Source: an uncultured bacterium
GTDB lineage: Bacteria > Verrucomicrobiota > Kiritimatiellia > CAIKKV01 > CALHGX01
Length of the DNA stretch: 42,238 nt
Reading direction: 5' to 3'
Assembly: GCA_938031185.1 (NCBI GenBank)
Contig: CALHGX010000048.1
Coordinates: 1-42,238, forward strand
Shown piece after piece: positions 8,614 through 16,700 of this stretch. The translations under genes were made by a program, and so were the position numbers. How positions within the stretch are numbered: position 1 is the stretch's first letter; every line of letters begins with the position of its first letter. Below the pieces are notes generated by a model. It did not search any database and had not been told where the DNA came from. It saw only the letters and a list, made by a program, of their open reading frames with translations.

Positions 8614-8893
8614 AGCAGCCACGTCGAAAGAACCTGGTTTTGAGGAATCGCTCGCCCGCCTGGAAGAAATCGTACGCGAGATGGAGGGCGGATCGCTCAG
8701 TCTCGACGACATGATCCGCCGCTTCGAGGAAGGACAGGCGCTGCTGGACCGCTGCAGCCGAAAACTGAACGAGGTGGAGCGCCGCATCGAGGCGCTGGTC
8801 AAGCGTGGCGACCAATACACCACCGAGCCGTTCGAAGCGCCAGATCAGGAACAGGAAGCGGAGCAGCCCCCCTCCGAAGACATCCCTTTTTGA
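8591..8893 (+). CDS. xseB: Exodeoxyribonuclease VII small subunit
   Basis: 100 residues. The family core is clear: FEESLARLEEIVREMEGGSLSLDDMIRRFEEGQALLDRC, a helical hairpin that binds the coiled coil of XseA. The C-terminus carries about 30 extra residues, acidic and low in complexity (EAPDQEQEAEQPPSEDIPF), compared with the usual 70-80 residue protein. The start lies inside the end of xseA. Confidence 0.93.
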   Translation: MSKKKPDEAATSKEPGFEESLARLEEIVREMEGGSLSLDDMIRRFEEGQALLDRCSRKLNEVERRIEALVKRGDQYTTEPFEAPDQEQEAEQPPSEDIPF

Positions 8894-8926
8894 AGCCCCC
8901 GCTTTCCCCCGACGCCGAGCCGCGGC

Positions 8927-9913
8927 ATGGCCCAAAAACCCACATTCCGCAACCCCCTGCTGCAGGTCCGCGACCTGCGGGTGTGGTTGAGGCGGGACGG
9001 ACTCGAAACCGCGGTCGTGGACACGGTCAGCTTCTCGCTGGCCCGCGGCGAAACACTGGCGGTGGCCGGTGAAAGCGGCTGCGGCAAGACCGTGACCGCG
9101 CTGGCTCTGGGGCGCCTGCTGCCCCGGCGATTGTTCCGGCAACAGGGGGAGGCGAGACTGGAAGGAGACGATCTGCTCGCCCTCGACGAAAAAGACATTG
9201 TTCGCGAGCGCGGCCGCGGCCTGGCGTACGTCTTTCAGGATCCTTCTACCGCGCTCAACCCCGTGATGCAGACCGGCGCGCAGGTGGCCGAGGCGGCCCG
9301 ACTCCACGGTCTTAACCAGCCCCGGGCAGCGGCGCTGGAATTCCTCCGAATGGCGGGACTGTCCGACCCGGCGCAATGCGCCCGGTCCTACCCGCATGAA
9401 CTGAGCGGCGGCATGCAGCAGCGGGTCATGATCGCGATGGCACTGGCCTGCCGCCCGCGCGTTTTGGTGGCCGACGAGCCGACCACCGCCCTGGACGTCA
9501 CCACGCAGGCGGAAATCCTCCGCCTGTTGATCGAGCTGCAAGCGCGCATGGGCATGGCCATTCTGCTGGTCACCCACAACCTCGTCCTGGTCGCGAACCT
9601 CGCGCAACGCCTCCTGATCATGTATGCGGGCGAAATCGTGGAATCGGGTCCCGTGACGGCAGTGCTGCGACATCCGGCCCACCCGTACACCCGCGCCCTG
9701 ATCAGGGCCGCACCGCGCCTTTCCGGCCCACGCGGCCTGCTAGAGGGCATTGAAGGACGTGTACCCATGCCCGGACAATGGCCGGACGGCTGCCGCTTTC
9801 ATCCTCGTTGTCCCGAAGTGCAAGCGCGATGCCGCAACGAGCGGCCGCCATGGCAATGTCTGCCGAAAGGACAGAAAGTTCGATGTCACTGCTTGAAGTC
9901 AGCGACCTGGTGA
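8927..9913 (+). CDS. ABC transporter ATP-binding protein, OppD/DppD type
   Basis: 328 residues. Walker A GESGCGKT (about 47-54), the Q-loop VFQDPSTALNP, the ABC signature LSGGMQQRV, Walker B VLVADEPTTALD and the H-loop VTHN are all intact. The C-terminal CRFHPRCPEVQARCRNERPP is the oligopeptide/dipeptide transporter C-terminal domain with its Cys cluster. It should energise uptake of peptides, nickel or similar solutes at the inner membrane. It pairs with the next ATPase and overlaps it by 31 bases. No permease or solute-binding gene lies beside the pair, so the transported substrate cannot be read from context. It follows xseB by 33 bases. There is no obvious strong ribosome site before the ATG at 8927. 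Confidence 0.9.
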   Translation: MAQKPTFRNPLLQVRDLRVWLRRDGLETAVVDTVSFSLARGETLAVAGESGCGKTVTALALGRLLPRRLFRQQGEARLEGDDLLALDEKDIVRERGRGLAYVFQDPSTALNPVMQTGAQVAEAARLHGLNQPRAAALEFLRMAGLSDPAQCARSYPHELSGGMQQRVMIAMALACRPRVLVADEPTTALDVTTQAEILRLLIELQARMGMAILLVTHNLVLVANLAQRLLIMYAGEIVESGPVTAVLRHPAHPYTRALIRAAPRLSGPRGLLEGIEGRVPMPGQWPDGCRFHPRCPEVQARCRNERPPWQCLPKGQKVRCHCLKSATW

Positions 9914-10698
9914 TTGAACACCACCACCGGTTCGGGCGTGGCCGCCTGCGAGCGGTGGATGGCGTTTCGTTTCGGATGGAAGCAGGCGAATACGTCGGCC
10001 TCGTGGGCGAAAGCGGGTGCGGCAAAAGCACGCTGGCCCGGGCCATCCTGGGCTTTGAAGAACCGGTGCGCGGATTCATCCTCCTCGATCGCCAACCCGT
10101 GCAAACGCTCCGCCGCGAGGGGAAGGCCTTTCGCCGCCGCGCGCAACTGATCCTGCAGGACACGTATGGCTCGCTCAATCCCCGCATGACCGCAGGCGAA
10201 ACCATTGATGAGGTGTTGAAGGCGCACCGACTGGCGACGCCGGCGGAACGATCGAAACGGGTGCGCGATCTGCTGGAACAAGTTGGATTGGATGCCGCAT
10301 GCGGCCGGCATTACCCTCACGAGCTAAGCGGCGGCCAGCGTCAGCGGGTTTGCATTGCGCGCGCGCTGGCGCTGAACCCCGAACTGCTGGTTGCCGACGA
10401 GCCGGTGTCCGCTCTGGATGTGTCCGTGCAGGCCCAGGTGCTGAACGTGCTGCGCCGCCTTCGCGCCGAGCGCGGCGTGGCCTGCCTGCTGATTTCACAC
10501 GACCTGGCCGTGGTCCGCCATGTGTGCGAGCGCGTGCTCGTCATGTGCGCAGGCCGCATCGTGGAAGAAGGGCCAACGGATCGCGTCTTCAACGCGCCGG
10601 AGCATCCCTATACCCGGCGCCTGCTCGCAGCCGCTGTGGGGCCATTGGAGGCGCCGGGTTCAGCCGGTCTTACGCCGGTTGATCCAGCATGCGGCTGA
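9883..10698 (+). CDS. ABC transporter ATP-binding protein, OppF/DppF type
   Basis: 271 residues. Walker A GESGCGKST (about 43-51), the Q-loop LQDTYGSLNPRM, the signature LSGGQRQRV, Walker B LLVADEPVSALD and the H-loop ISHD are complete. It is shorter than most OppF proteins (about 320) because it stops soon after PYTRRLLAAAV and lacks the C-terminal oligopeptide-transporter extension that its partner has. The start at 9883 places SLLEVSDLVIEH at the N-terminus. An earlier ATG at 9778 would only translate the previous gene in another frame. It is the last gene of the plus-strand housekeeping block. Confidence 0.88.
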   Translation: MSLLEVSDLVIEHHHRFGRGRLRAVDGVSFRMEAGEYVGLVGESGCGKSTLARAILGFEEPVRGFILLDRQPVQTLRREGKAFRRRAQLILQDTYGSLNPRMTAGETIDEVLKAHRLATPAERSKRVRDLLEQVGLDAACGRHYPHELSGGQRQRVCIARALALNPELLVADEPVSALDVSVQAQVLNVLRRLRAERGVACLLISHDLAVVRHVCERVLVMCAGRIVEEGPTDRVFNAPEHPYTRRLLAAAVGPLEAPGSAGLTPVDPACG

Positions 10699-10803
10699 GC
10701 GCCAGCAACACATGCGGCCCGCTCTTAGCAGATCGCGGAAAACAGCAGCTCCGCGCGAATGAGCGGGTGAGGTCCACCTTGGCACAACCAAGTTGGAGGC
10801 CGC

Positions 10804-12069
10804 TCATAGCAAGTCCGCCGCCCTTTCTGCCACCTTGGCCAGGATGTCGCCCATCGCCGCCAGCGTACGTTCATCAGAGGAGAGCCACGGATGGAGAAAG
10901 CCGACGGCGTGCTGCGTGCCCGCGCCATCGGCCACCGGGCATGTGCCGTCGCCCGCAATCCGGTAGCGGTCCGGCGGCATGTTGTACAACATGTGCCGAT
11001 AGACCGGGCCGTAGGTACCGCACGCGCCGGACAGCCCTTCCGCTCGCAACGCGTCGAGCAGCCGCGCAAGCGGGACCTGTGCCGCCGGCCCCCGATCATA
11101 GATGAAGAAAAGGCCGTAATAACCCTGTGGCGAAGCCTCCCGGCCCCTCGCCTGCACGCGCACCCCCGGGACGTCCGCCAATCGTCGGCGCAAGTAGTCT
11201 GCTGCGTTTTCGTAGCGGGCAATCAAGGCCGGCAACTCTTCCAACTGGTCAAGCAGGATGCCGGCCTGAAACGCCGTGCTACGGAAATTGAAGCACGCAA
11301 GGCCCGCCGGCGGACCGCTTTGCGCCTGTCCCTGCCGCATGCCGCGGCCATAGCCAATGTGCTTTAGCCGGTACAGTTTTTCGGCCAGCACGTCGTCATT
11401 GGTAATACAAATGCCCCCTTCCCCGCTGGCCAACGTCTTGGACTGCTGGAAGCTGAAGGACCCCACGTCGCCCCAACAGCCCACTCCACGTCCACGCCAC
11501 TTGCCGCCCTGCATGTGCGCGCAGTCTTCAATCACCGGCAGACCCCGCTCCCGCGCCAGCGCCAGAACGGCGTCCAGATTTGCCATGGAGCCGTAGAGGT
11601 GAACAGGAATGATGGCCTTTGTCTTCGGGGTAATCGCCGCTCGGGCAGCTTCCGGATCCAAACACAGCGTGTCGGGTTGGATATCCACGAACACCGGCGT
11701 GGCGCCGACATAGTGCACAGCCATCGCCGTGGCCATCCACGTCAGCGCCGGCACGATCACCTCATCACCCGGCCCAACGCCCACCGCGCTCAGCGCGCAC
11801 TGCAAGGTCACCGTGCCGTTGACCATGAAAATGCCGTGCTTCGCGCCATGGTGGTCCGCAAAAGCTCGCTCGAATGCCCGTTCCGTCGGCGAGTTGAAGG
11901 ACCATTGCCGCGAGAAGTAAATCTCCCGCAGGCGGGCAGCCGTGCGCTCGAACAGAGGCGGCCACGCCGGCCAGGGCAGCGGACTTTCGCAAACAGGTTT
12001 TCCGCCAAGAATGGCCAGACGTTCGACTCGCTGTTGCTCATGTGCGGCATCTTTTCTTTTTGCTTTCAT
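10804..12069 (-). CDS. DegT/DnrJ/EryC1/StrS-family PLP aminotransferase
   Basis: 421 residues. Fold type I PLP enzyme of the sugar aminotransferase family. The cofactor lysine lies in FSFQQSKTLASGEGG, preceded by VIEDCAHMQGG (the Asp that pairs with the pyridine nitrogen). ALTWMATAMAVHYVGATPVFVDI is the usual early core. Members transfer an amino group from Glu or Gln to keto-sugars, or act in catabolic variants on other substrates. The substrate here cannot be told. The ATG at 12069 is the likely start. The frame is open as far as 12561, but that part lies over the AraC gene on the other strand. The gene is divergent from an AraC regulator with start codons 70 bases apart, so that regulator probably controls it. 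The 105 bases between oppF and this gene hold nothing I recognise. Confidence 0.85.
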   Translation of the reverse strand: MKAKRKDAAHEQQRVERLAILGGKPVCESPLPWPAWPPLFERTAARLREIYFSRQWSFNSPTERAFERAFADHHGAKHGIFMVNGTVTLQCALSAVGVGPGDEVIVPALTWMATAMAVHYVGATPVFVDIQPDTLCLDPEAARAAITPKTKAIIPVHLYGSMANLDAVLALARERGLPVIEDCAHMQGGKWRGRGVGCWGDVGSFSFQQSKTLASGEGGICITNDDVLAEKLYRLKHIGYGRGMRQGQAQSGPPAGLACFNFRSTAFQAGILLDQLEELPALIARYENAADYLRRRLADVPGVRVQARGREASPQGYYGLFFIYDRGPAAQVPLARLLDALRAEGLSGACGTYGPVYRHMLYNMPPDRYRIAGDGTCPVADGAGTQHAVGFLHPWLSSDERTLAAMGDILAKVAERAADLL

Positions 12070-12138
12070 CCTGCCCGGCAACCTGCCATCGGCGGAATCC
12101 GTTGACAATCTGTGCGGCATGGACAAGACTACGAAGAT

Positions 12139-13053
12139 ATGGAAAAAACTATCGTTCCCAACTCGTCCCCCCCGCCCATTTCGGAGTACTTGCGGCGCGC
12201 GCTGGCGTTGGTTTCCAAATCCCCTCCCACCCGTCTGCGCCTGTTTGGCCCGGCAGAGGAGAAAACGAACGCCAGCCCTCAGACAACGGGGCTTCACGGG
12301 GGCGGGCTGCATGCGCACAACGAGTTGGAGGTGTGTTATGCCGTCCAAGGCGCATGCCGTGTGTGGAGCGGCAATGGCTTCGTCGGCATTCGCGAGGGCG
12401 AACTGCTGATCATCCCCCCGGGTCTTCCACACGCCGAGGGTTGGATCGCCGCCGATCGATCCTACCGGCTGCTGTGGCTCGCGCTGACCGAAGACACCGC
12501 AGAAGCCTTCACAGACACCTATGCACCCCGTGCGGGATGGATGCTCAGCGGCCGGGTACATGCCAGGGGTGTAGGCAGCGAACTGCTCCGTGGAACCTTG
12601 CAGGCCAACAACGAGGCTTTCGCAAGCGAAACGGATGGTTACCTTCTCAAAGGCGTCCTCCTGGTCGTGCTGGCCCGATTGCGCGAGGTGGCCCTGAAGG
12701 CAGAATCCGGTCAGCCCGCCGGTGCCGGAATGCGAAACCTAGCGGAGGCCGTTCAGCGCCATCTCGACTTGCATTTCGGCGATCCATTGACCGTGGCCGC
12801 GGTCGCAGCCCGGTTCCGGCGGAGCCCAAATTATCTCAATCGCATCTTCTCCGAATGCTACGGCATTGGCATCCATGCCTATTTGCTGCGCCGCAGACTG
12901 GAGGCCGCCCATCGCCTTTTGACTCAACACGATCTCCTGGTCAAGGAGGCGGCCGCTTTGGTGGGGTTTTCCGATCCACTTCACTTTTCCCGCCAATACA
13001 AGCAGCGTTTCGGCATCTCTCCATCAGAAACAAGACAGCCGGTGATACATTGA
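12139..13053 (+). CDS. AraC-family transcriptional regulator with N-terminal cupin
   Basis: 304 residues from the ATG at 12139 (a GTG at 12112 is an alternative). The N-terminal half is a cupin: HAHNELEVCYAVQGACRVW with ligand-type His and Glu, then IREGELLIIPPGLPHAEGW. The C-terminal half has two helix-turn-helix motifs: LTVAAVAARFRRSPNYLNRIF and VKEAAALVGFSDPLHFSRQYKQRFG, the AraC signature. It is likely a sugar- or small-molecule-sensing activator. The neighbours are a divergent DegT aminotransferase and, downstream, a GH38 mannosidase, so a glycan-catabolic role is plausible. A TTGACA occurs at 12102-12107 but has no clear -10 and would lie too close to the ATG. Confidence 0.88.
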   Translation: MEKTIVPNSSPPPISEYLRRALALVSKSPPTRLRLFGPAEEKTNASPQTTGLHGGGLHAHNELEVCYAVQGACRVWSGNGFVGIREGELLIIPPGLPHAEGWIAADRSYRLLWLALTEDTAEAFTDTYAPRAGWMLSGRVHARGVGSELLRGTLQANNEAFASETDGYLLKGVLLVVLARLREVALKAESGQPAGAGMRNLAEAVQRHLDLHFGDPLTVAAVAARFRRSPNYLNRIFSECYGIGIHAYLLRRRLEAAHRLLTQHDLLVKEAAALVGFSDPLHFSRQYKQRFGISPSETRQPVIH

Positions 13054-13082
13054 GATCATTTTTGTGATGCTATTGTGTAACC

Positions 13083-13327
13083 TTGAGGACCACCTTAACG
13101 ATTGATGACGAAGTTTTGGCCGCCGCAAGAGTCTGGCCGCCTGGTTGAGCAGCCTCTTTCGACATGTCCTCAACGAAGCACTCCGGGCCGGTTTGCAAGC
13201 GCTCCGAGGGCCTGTGTGTTCCAAGCCCTACCAAATTCAACCCCGCAAAATGGGGCTAAAGGCGGGAAGAAATCCGGACAACATCCAGGAGCTGCTAGCC
13301 CAGATTGAAGGAGAGGAGCACCGTTGA
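13083..13327 (+). pseudogene. Frameshifted VapB-type antitoxin remnant
   Basis: From a TTG at 13083 the frame reads MRTTLTIDDEVLAAAR, the standard N-terminus of ribbon-helix-helix VapB antitoxins, and then stops at TGA 13146-13148. In a different frame, from about 13130 onward, comes the expected middle and C-terminus: HVLNEALRAGLQAL, then a PYQIQPRKMGLKAGRNPD segment and NIQELLAQIEGEEHR, ending at TGA 13325-13327. Joining the frames with one indel near 13126-13141 restores an antitoxin of about 80 residues. The stop codon overlaps the toxin start, as in live vapBC pairs. The lesion means no full-length antitoxin can be made unless the base is a sequencing error. Confidence 0.7.
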
Positions 13328-13548
13328 TCCTGGTGCATGCCAACACACTGCTTTAGGCAAAAGACGAGCTCAACCCGCATCATCTGAAAGCGCGAACGTG
13401 GTGGCTCGCCACCCTGTCGGCAAGATCGTCAGGCTAACGGTGTTGGACCGTCCTGAACGCCTTCATCCGCATTGGCGCTGGAACACGGATGCAATCTCGT
13501 CCCAACGGATGCCGATTTCTCTCGTTTCCCGGACATTCTCTGGCGTAA
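13324..13548 (+). pseudogene. Decayed VapC toxin (PIN-domain ribonuclease) remnant
   Basis: Starting at TTG 13324 inside the antitoxin stop, the frame reads LILVHANTLL, then a TAG (13354-13356), then AKDELNPHHLKARTWWLATLS, then a TAA (13435-13437), then CWTVLNAFIRIGAGTR, and ends at TAA 13546. This is the VapC pattern (ILVDANLLLYA, then AxxWW, then W-VL-AF-RL-TNPR). Three lesions are visible. The first catalytic Asp of VDAN is His (GAT to CAT). The Tyr of LLLYA is an amber codon. A second stop lies mid-domain. The last 60 residues or so are also missing before the next gene. The toxin is dead. Confidence 0.7.
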
Positions 13549-13577
13549 TTTTCTTCCCGCTTGAAGGAGCAACTCCC

Positions 13578-16019
13578 ATGCTGACACTGCATTTGATTCC
13601 CAATGCGCACCTCGATCCGGTCTGGCTCTGGGACTGGCGCGAAGGTCTGACGGAAGCCGTGACCACATCACAAACCATCCTCGATCTGATGGACGAATTC
13701 GAGGAGCTGACGTTCGCGCGCGGCGACGCCGTCTACTACCGCCACGTCGAGGAATTGGCACCACGCATTTTCCGGCGCATCCGCCGCCGCATTGAAGAAG
13801 GACGCTGGGAAGTGGTGGGCGGCACCCACGTGCAGCCGGACACGAATCTTCCTGCAACAGAAACACTCCTCCGGCATTTCGAGACGGCGCGGCACTATTT
13901 CCGGAACCGTTTCGGCCGTGCCCCCACCGTGGCGTGGCTGCCGGATTCCTTCGGCCACAGCGGCGGCCTGCCCGAGATTCTCTCGGCGGCGGGCATGAAA
14001 TTTTACGCCTTCGGCCGCCCCGCTCCACATGAGTTGCCCATTGCCCGGCCGGCCTTCTGGTGGGTGGGCCAAGGCGGCGCCCGCATTCTGGCTTATCGGA
14101 CGCCCACGCTTTGGTACGGAAACGAGCGCGGCGACATGCCCCACAAGCTCGACGCTTATCTGGCGCAGTTCGCCGGCGGCGACCAGGAAAACGTGGCCGT
14201 CCCGTACGGCTTGGGAAACCACGGCGGCGGACCGACCCGGCGCATGCTGCGCGACATTCGTCAATGGGCCGCTGCCCACCCCGAGATCAGGGTGGAGCAT
14301 TCGACTTTTCAGCGATTCTTCGAAGCCCTCCGTAAAGAAGCCCAGCGCAAGGGCCCTGGTTTTCTTCCGGAACATTCCAAAGAACTCAATTTCTGTCTCC
14401 GAGGCTGCTACGCCTCCGTCGCCAAACTCAAGTTCGCCTACCGACGCGCGGAAGCGCTGACCTGCCGCGCTGAAAAAATCAGCACCGCCGTTCATGCGGC
14501 ACTGGGTCGCCGGCCTCCGAGTTTTGCGCAACAGTGGGACGCCATTCTCTTCAACAGTTTCCACGACATTCTGCCCGGCTCGAGCATCGAGCGCGCCTGT
14601 GACGAGCAGTTGGACTGGCTCGGCGGCGCGGTGCACGCCGACCGACGGGCCGAACTGGCCGCGATAATGGCCCTCGCAGAAAAGGTGGACACACGCGTGG
14701 CTCGGCCGAAAGGCGACCTCCCCACGGCCGTCCCGTTCCTCATTTTCAATCCGCATCCCTTCCCGTTCCGCGGTCACGTGGAAATCGAGCCTTCGTTGGA
14801 TTATCGCCCCATCGCAAAGTACCAGAACCGCACGGACGAGGTGCCCATCCGCGTCTGCGGGCCCGACGGCCGTTCGCTGCCATTTCAGCGAATCGCCACC
14901 GAGCACTATTGTCTGATCGATGCCGCCTGGCGAGCGCGATTACTCGTGCCCGTCGACGTGCCGCCGCTCGGCTGGACAGTGCTGACCGCCGGCTGGACGG
15001 AAGGGGCATGCCCTCCGCAGGTGCGTGGCCCGGCTGAGGCCGTCGGAATGGGCAGGATCAGCAACAGTTTCTACCGCCTCGAAGCGCGCCCCGGCGCCGC
15101 CGGCCTGAGTTTGTGGCGCGAAGGACAAACCCTGTTCGGGGAAGAAGGACTTCATCTTGTCACAGTGGAAGACCCGTGGGGTTCCTGGGGTGGCATGCGG
15201 GAAGAGCCGGAAGCAACCTGCTTGTCCCAGGTGCGGCATCGCTGGAAAGTCCGCGCGGTGGAAATCTTGGAGCGCGGACCGGAGCGCGCCAGCCTGTGGG
15301 TGGAAATGACCGGCGGGCGCTCACGCGCCGAACTGATATTATCCCTCTGTCGGGGAAGCCGGTCGCTGGACGTAGCCGCAAGGGTATTGTGGAACGAGCG
15401 GGCCGCACGGCTGAAGCTGGTGCTGCCGGGCTTTGGCACAGAAGGCGAATTCGAAGTGCCGGGTGGCATCGCGCACCGCGGGGTGGTGGGCGAAGTGCCC
15501 GGCGGCCGCTAGGTTCGAGCTTGGGGCTCACGAGGGAAGATCGGCTTCGCCAGCGACGCATTGTATGCCTTCGATTGCACCGACGGCGCGCTCCGAGCAA
15601 CCATTGTGCGCGCCAGCCGCTACGCGAGCGACCCAAAGATGGAGGCAGACGAACGCCCCTGGTTGCCGGCGGTGGACCGCGGCGAACTCAAGTTCCGCTT
15701 CTGCCTGAGCCCCGGCGAAAATGAGCTGCCCGACCTCGCCGCTCAACTGGAGCAACCTCCGCTCGCCCTTTACGTAACGCCCAGCCCAGGACCATGGCGG
15801 CGAAGCGGCTCCCTTGCTGCCCTGGAGCCGCAATCGGTCCGCCTGCTGGCGCTCAAGCCCGCAGAAGCGGGCAGCGGCATCATCCTTCGGGCCCAGCAGC
15901 TTGCAGACCGCCCCGCACGGGTCCGTCTCACCTGGCTCGGTCGGAAGATGGACCTTGGCGAGCTCGGCCCGTGGCAGATCGGCGAATGGCGGGTGCACCG
16001 TCGCAACGCGAAATCGTGA
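13578..16019 (+). pseudogene. GH38-family alpha-mannosidase interrupted by an in-frame TAG
   Basis: The full frame from ATG 13578 (GAAGGAGC at 13562-13569) to the stop at 16017-16019 spans about 813 codons, right for a bacterial GH38 enzyme. The N-terminal catalytic domain has NAHLDPVWLWDW (zinc-binding His and Asp) and WLPDSFGHSGGLPE (the Asp nucleophile). NSFHDILPGSSIE and the C-terminal beta-sandwich follow. A single TAG at 15510-15512 (codon 645) falls between EVPGGR and VRAWGSRGKIGFASDALYAF, where related enzymes have Trp (RWVRA), so TGG to TAG is the simplest reading. The frame is otherwise open on both sides. It is either a recent pseudogene, a truncated but perhaps partly folded enzyme of 644 residues, or a sequence error. 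It would have hydrolysed terminal alpha-mannose and has no visible signal peptide. An ORF starting at 13305 merely reads in through the vapBC remnant. Confidence 0.82.
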
Positions 16020-16072
16020 GCAGTGAGCCACAGGGGCCTTCAAAACGCTTCTTTCCCCGTGTATTTTTATTG

Positions 16073-16100
16073 TTGCGCGCCACCGGGGCTCCTGTATGAT
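16073..16100 (+). promoter_or_regulatory. Candidate promoter of the RRM protein gene
   Basis: TTGCGC (16073-16078) and TATGAT (16095-16100) are separated by 16 bases, with TG directly before the -10. Transcription would begin near 16107 and leave a leader of about 160 bases before the start codon at 16266. Confidence 0.4.
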
Positions 16101-16132
16101 CAAATCAGGTTGGTATTCGATGGACTCGGTTG

Positions 16133-16153
16133 CGCCTCGTTGGAAATGAGGCG
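16133..16153 (+). promoter_or_regulatory. Hairpin in the leader of the RRM protein mRNA
   Basis: CGCCTCGTT (16133-16141) pairs with AATGAGGCG (16145-16153) over nine base pairs (one G-U) with a GGA loop. No T-run follows, so it is not a terminator. It may be a leader element controlling translation or stability of the downstream RNA-binding protein mRNA. Function is inferred only from position. Confidence 0.4.
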
Positions 16154-16265
16154 AAGTTGGCCGTGCGTCGGTCACCTGCCGCAAGGGCGAAGGTCGCCCC
16201 CTTTGATGGCTCCGGAAGGAAAAACATCGGGGCCGAAGTAAAGAGAACGAGGCGCAAAGAAAAGA

Positions 16266-16637
16266 ATGGGTAAGAAACTATATGTCGGCAACCTGAGCTA
16301 TGGCATCACGAGCGACACGCTCCAACAGCTCTTCGCCGCGCACGGCAGCGTATTGAGCGCCGACGTGATCATTGACCGCGAAACCGGACGCTCCAAGGGG
16401 TTCGGCTTCGTCGAGATGAACTCCGACCAGGAAGCGCAGGCCGCCATCAACGCGCTCAACGGGCAGGACGTCGAAGGACGGGCCATCGTTGTGAACGAAG
16501 CGCGTCCCAAGGAACCCCGTGCTGGCGGGTTTGGCGGTGGCGGATACGGCGGTGGCGGCGGCGGTCGGGATCGCGGCGGGCGCGGTGGCGGCGGATGGGG
16601 CGATCGCGGCGACCGTGGTGGCCGTGGGCGTCACTAA
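16266..16637 (+). CDS. RRM-domain RNA-binding protein with Gly/Arg-rich tail
   Basis: 123 residues. A single RNA recognition motif covers residues about 1-80: RNP2 is KLYVGNLSY and RNP1 is SKGFGFVEM, both complete with aromatic RNA-stacking residues. The tail from about 85 is RGG-like (GGGGYGGGGGGRDRGGRGGGG). This is the bacterial and cyanobacterial Rbp type, thought to act as an RNA chaperone often linked to cold stress. It has its own probable promoter, a long leader with a hairpin, and a terminator, so it is monocistronic. AAAGAAAAG before the ATG is a weak ribosome site, which fits leader-mediated control. Confidence 0.92.
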   Translation: MGKKLYVGNLSYGITSDTLQQLFAAHGSVLSADVIIDRETGRSKGFGFVEMNSDQEAQAAINALNGQDVEGRAIVVNEARPKEPRAGGFGGGGYGGGGGGRDRGGRGGGGWGDRGDRGGRGRH

Positions 16638-16665
16638 AGCAAACACCCTTCGTCGTTGGTTTTGG

Positions 16666-16700
16666 AAACAGGCGTTACGGACTTCCGTGACGCCTGTTTT
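16666..16700 (+). terminator. Rho-independent terminator of the RRM gene, overlapping the thiL end
   Basis: AAACAGGCGT (16666-16675) and TACGG pair with CCGTG and ACGCCTGTTT (16685-16699) around an ACTT loop, ending in a short TTTT. The hairpin lies across the last codons of thiL on the other strand (thiL stop at 16675-16677), so two convergent genes share this segment. The T-tract is short but the stem has about 14 pairs. Confidence 0.7.

Noticed and set aside
10699-10803. Possible terminator or small RNA between oppF and the DegT gene
   Set aside because: Short inverted repeats are visible (around CCACCTTGG and CCAAGTTGG), but there is no T-run on either strand and no recognisable RNA family.
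13354-15512. Amber-codon reassignment, because in-frame TAG occurs in both the toxin remnant and the mannosidase
   Set aside because: TAG is used as the normal stop of intact genes here (for example at 1071-1073, 7290-7292, 33588-33590 and 35229-35231), and the two sites would need different amino acids (Tyr and Trp). Decay is simpler.
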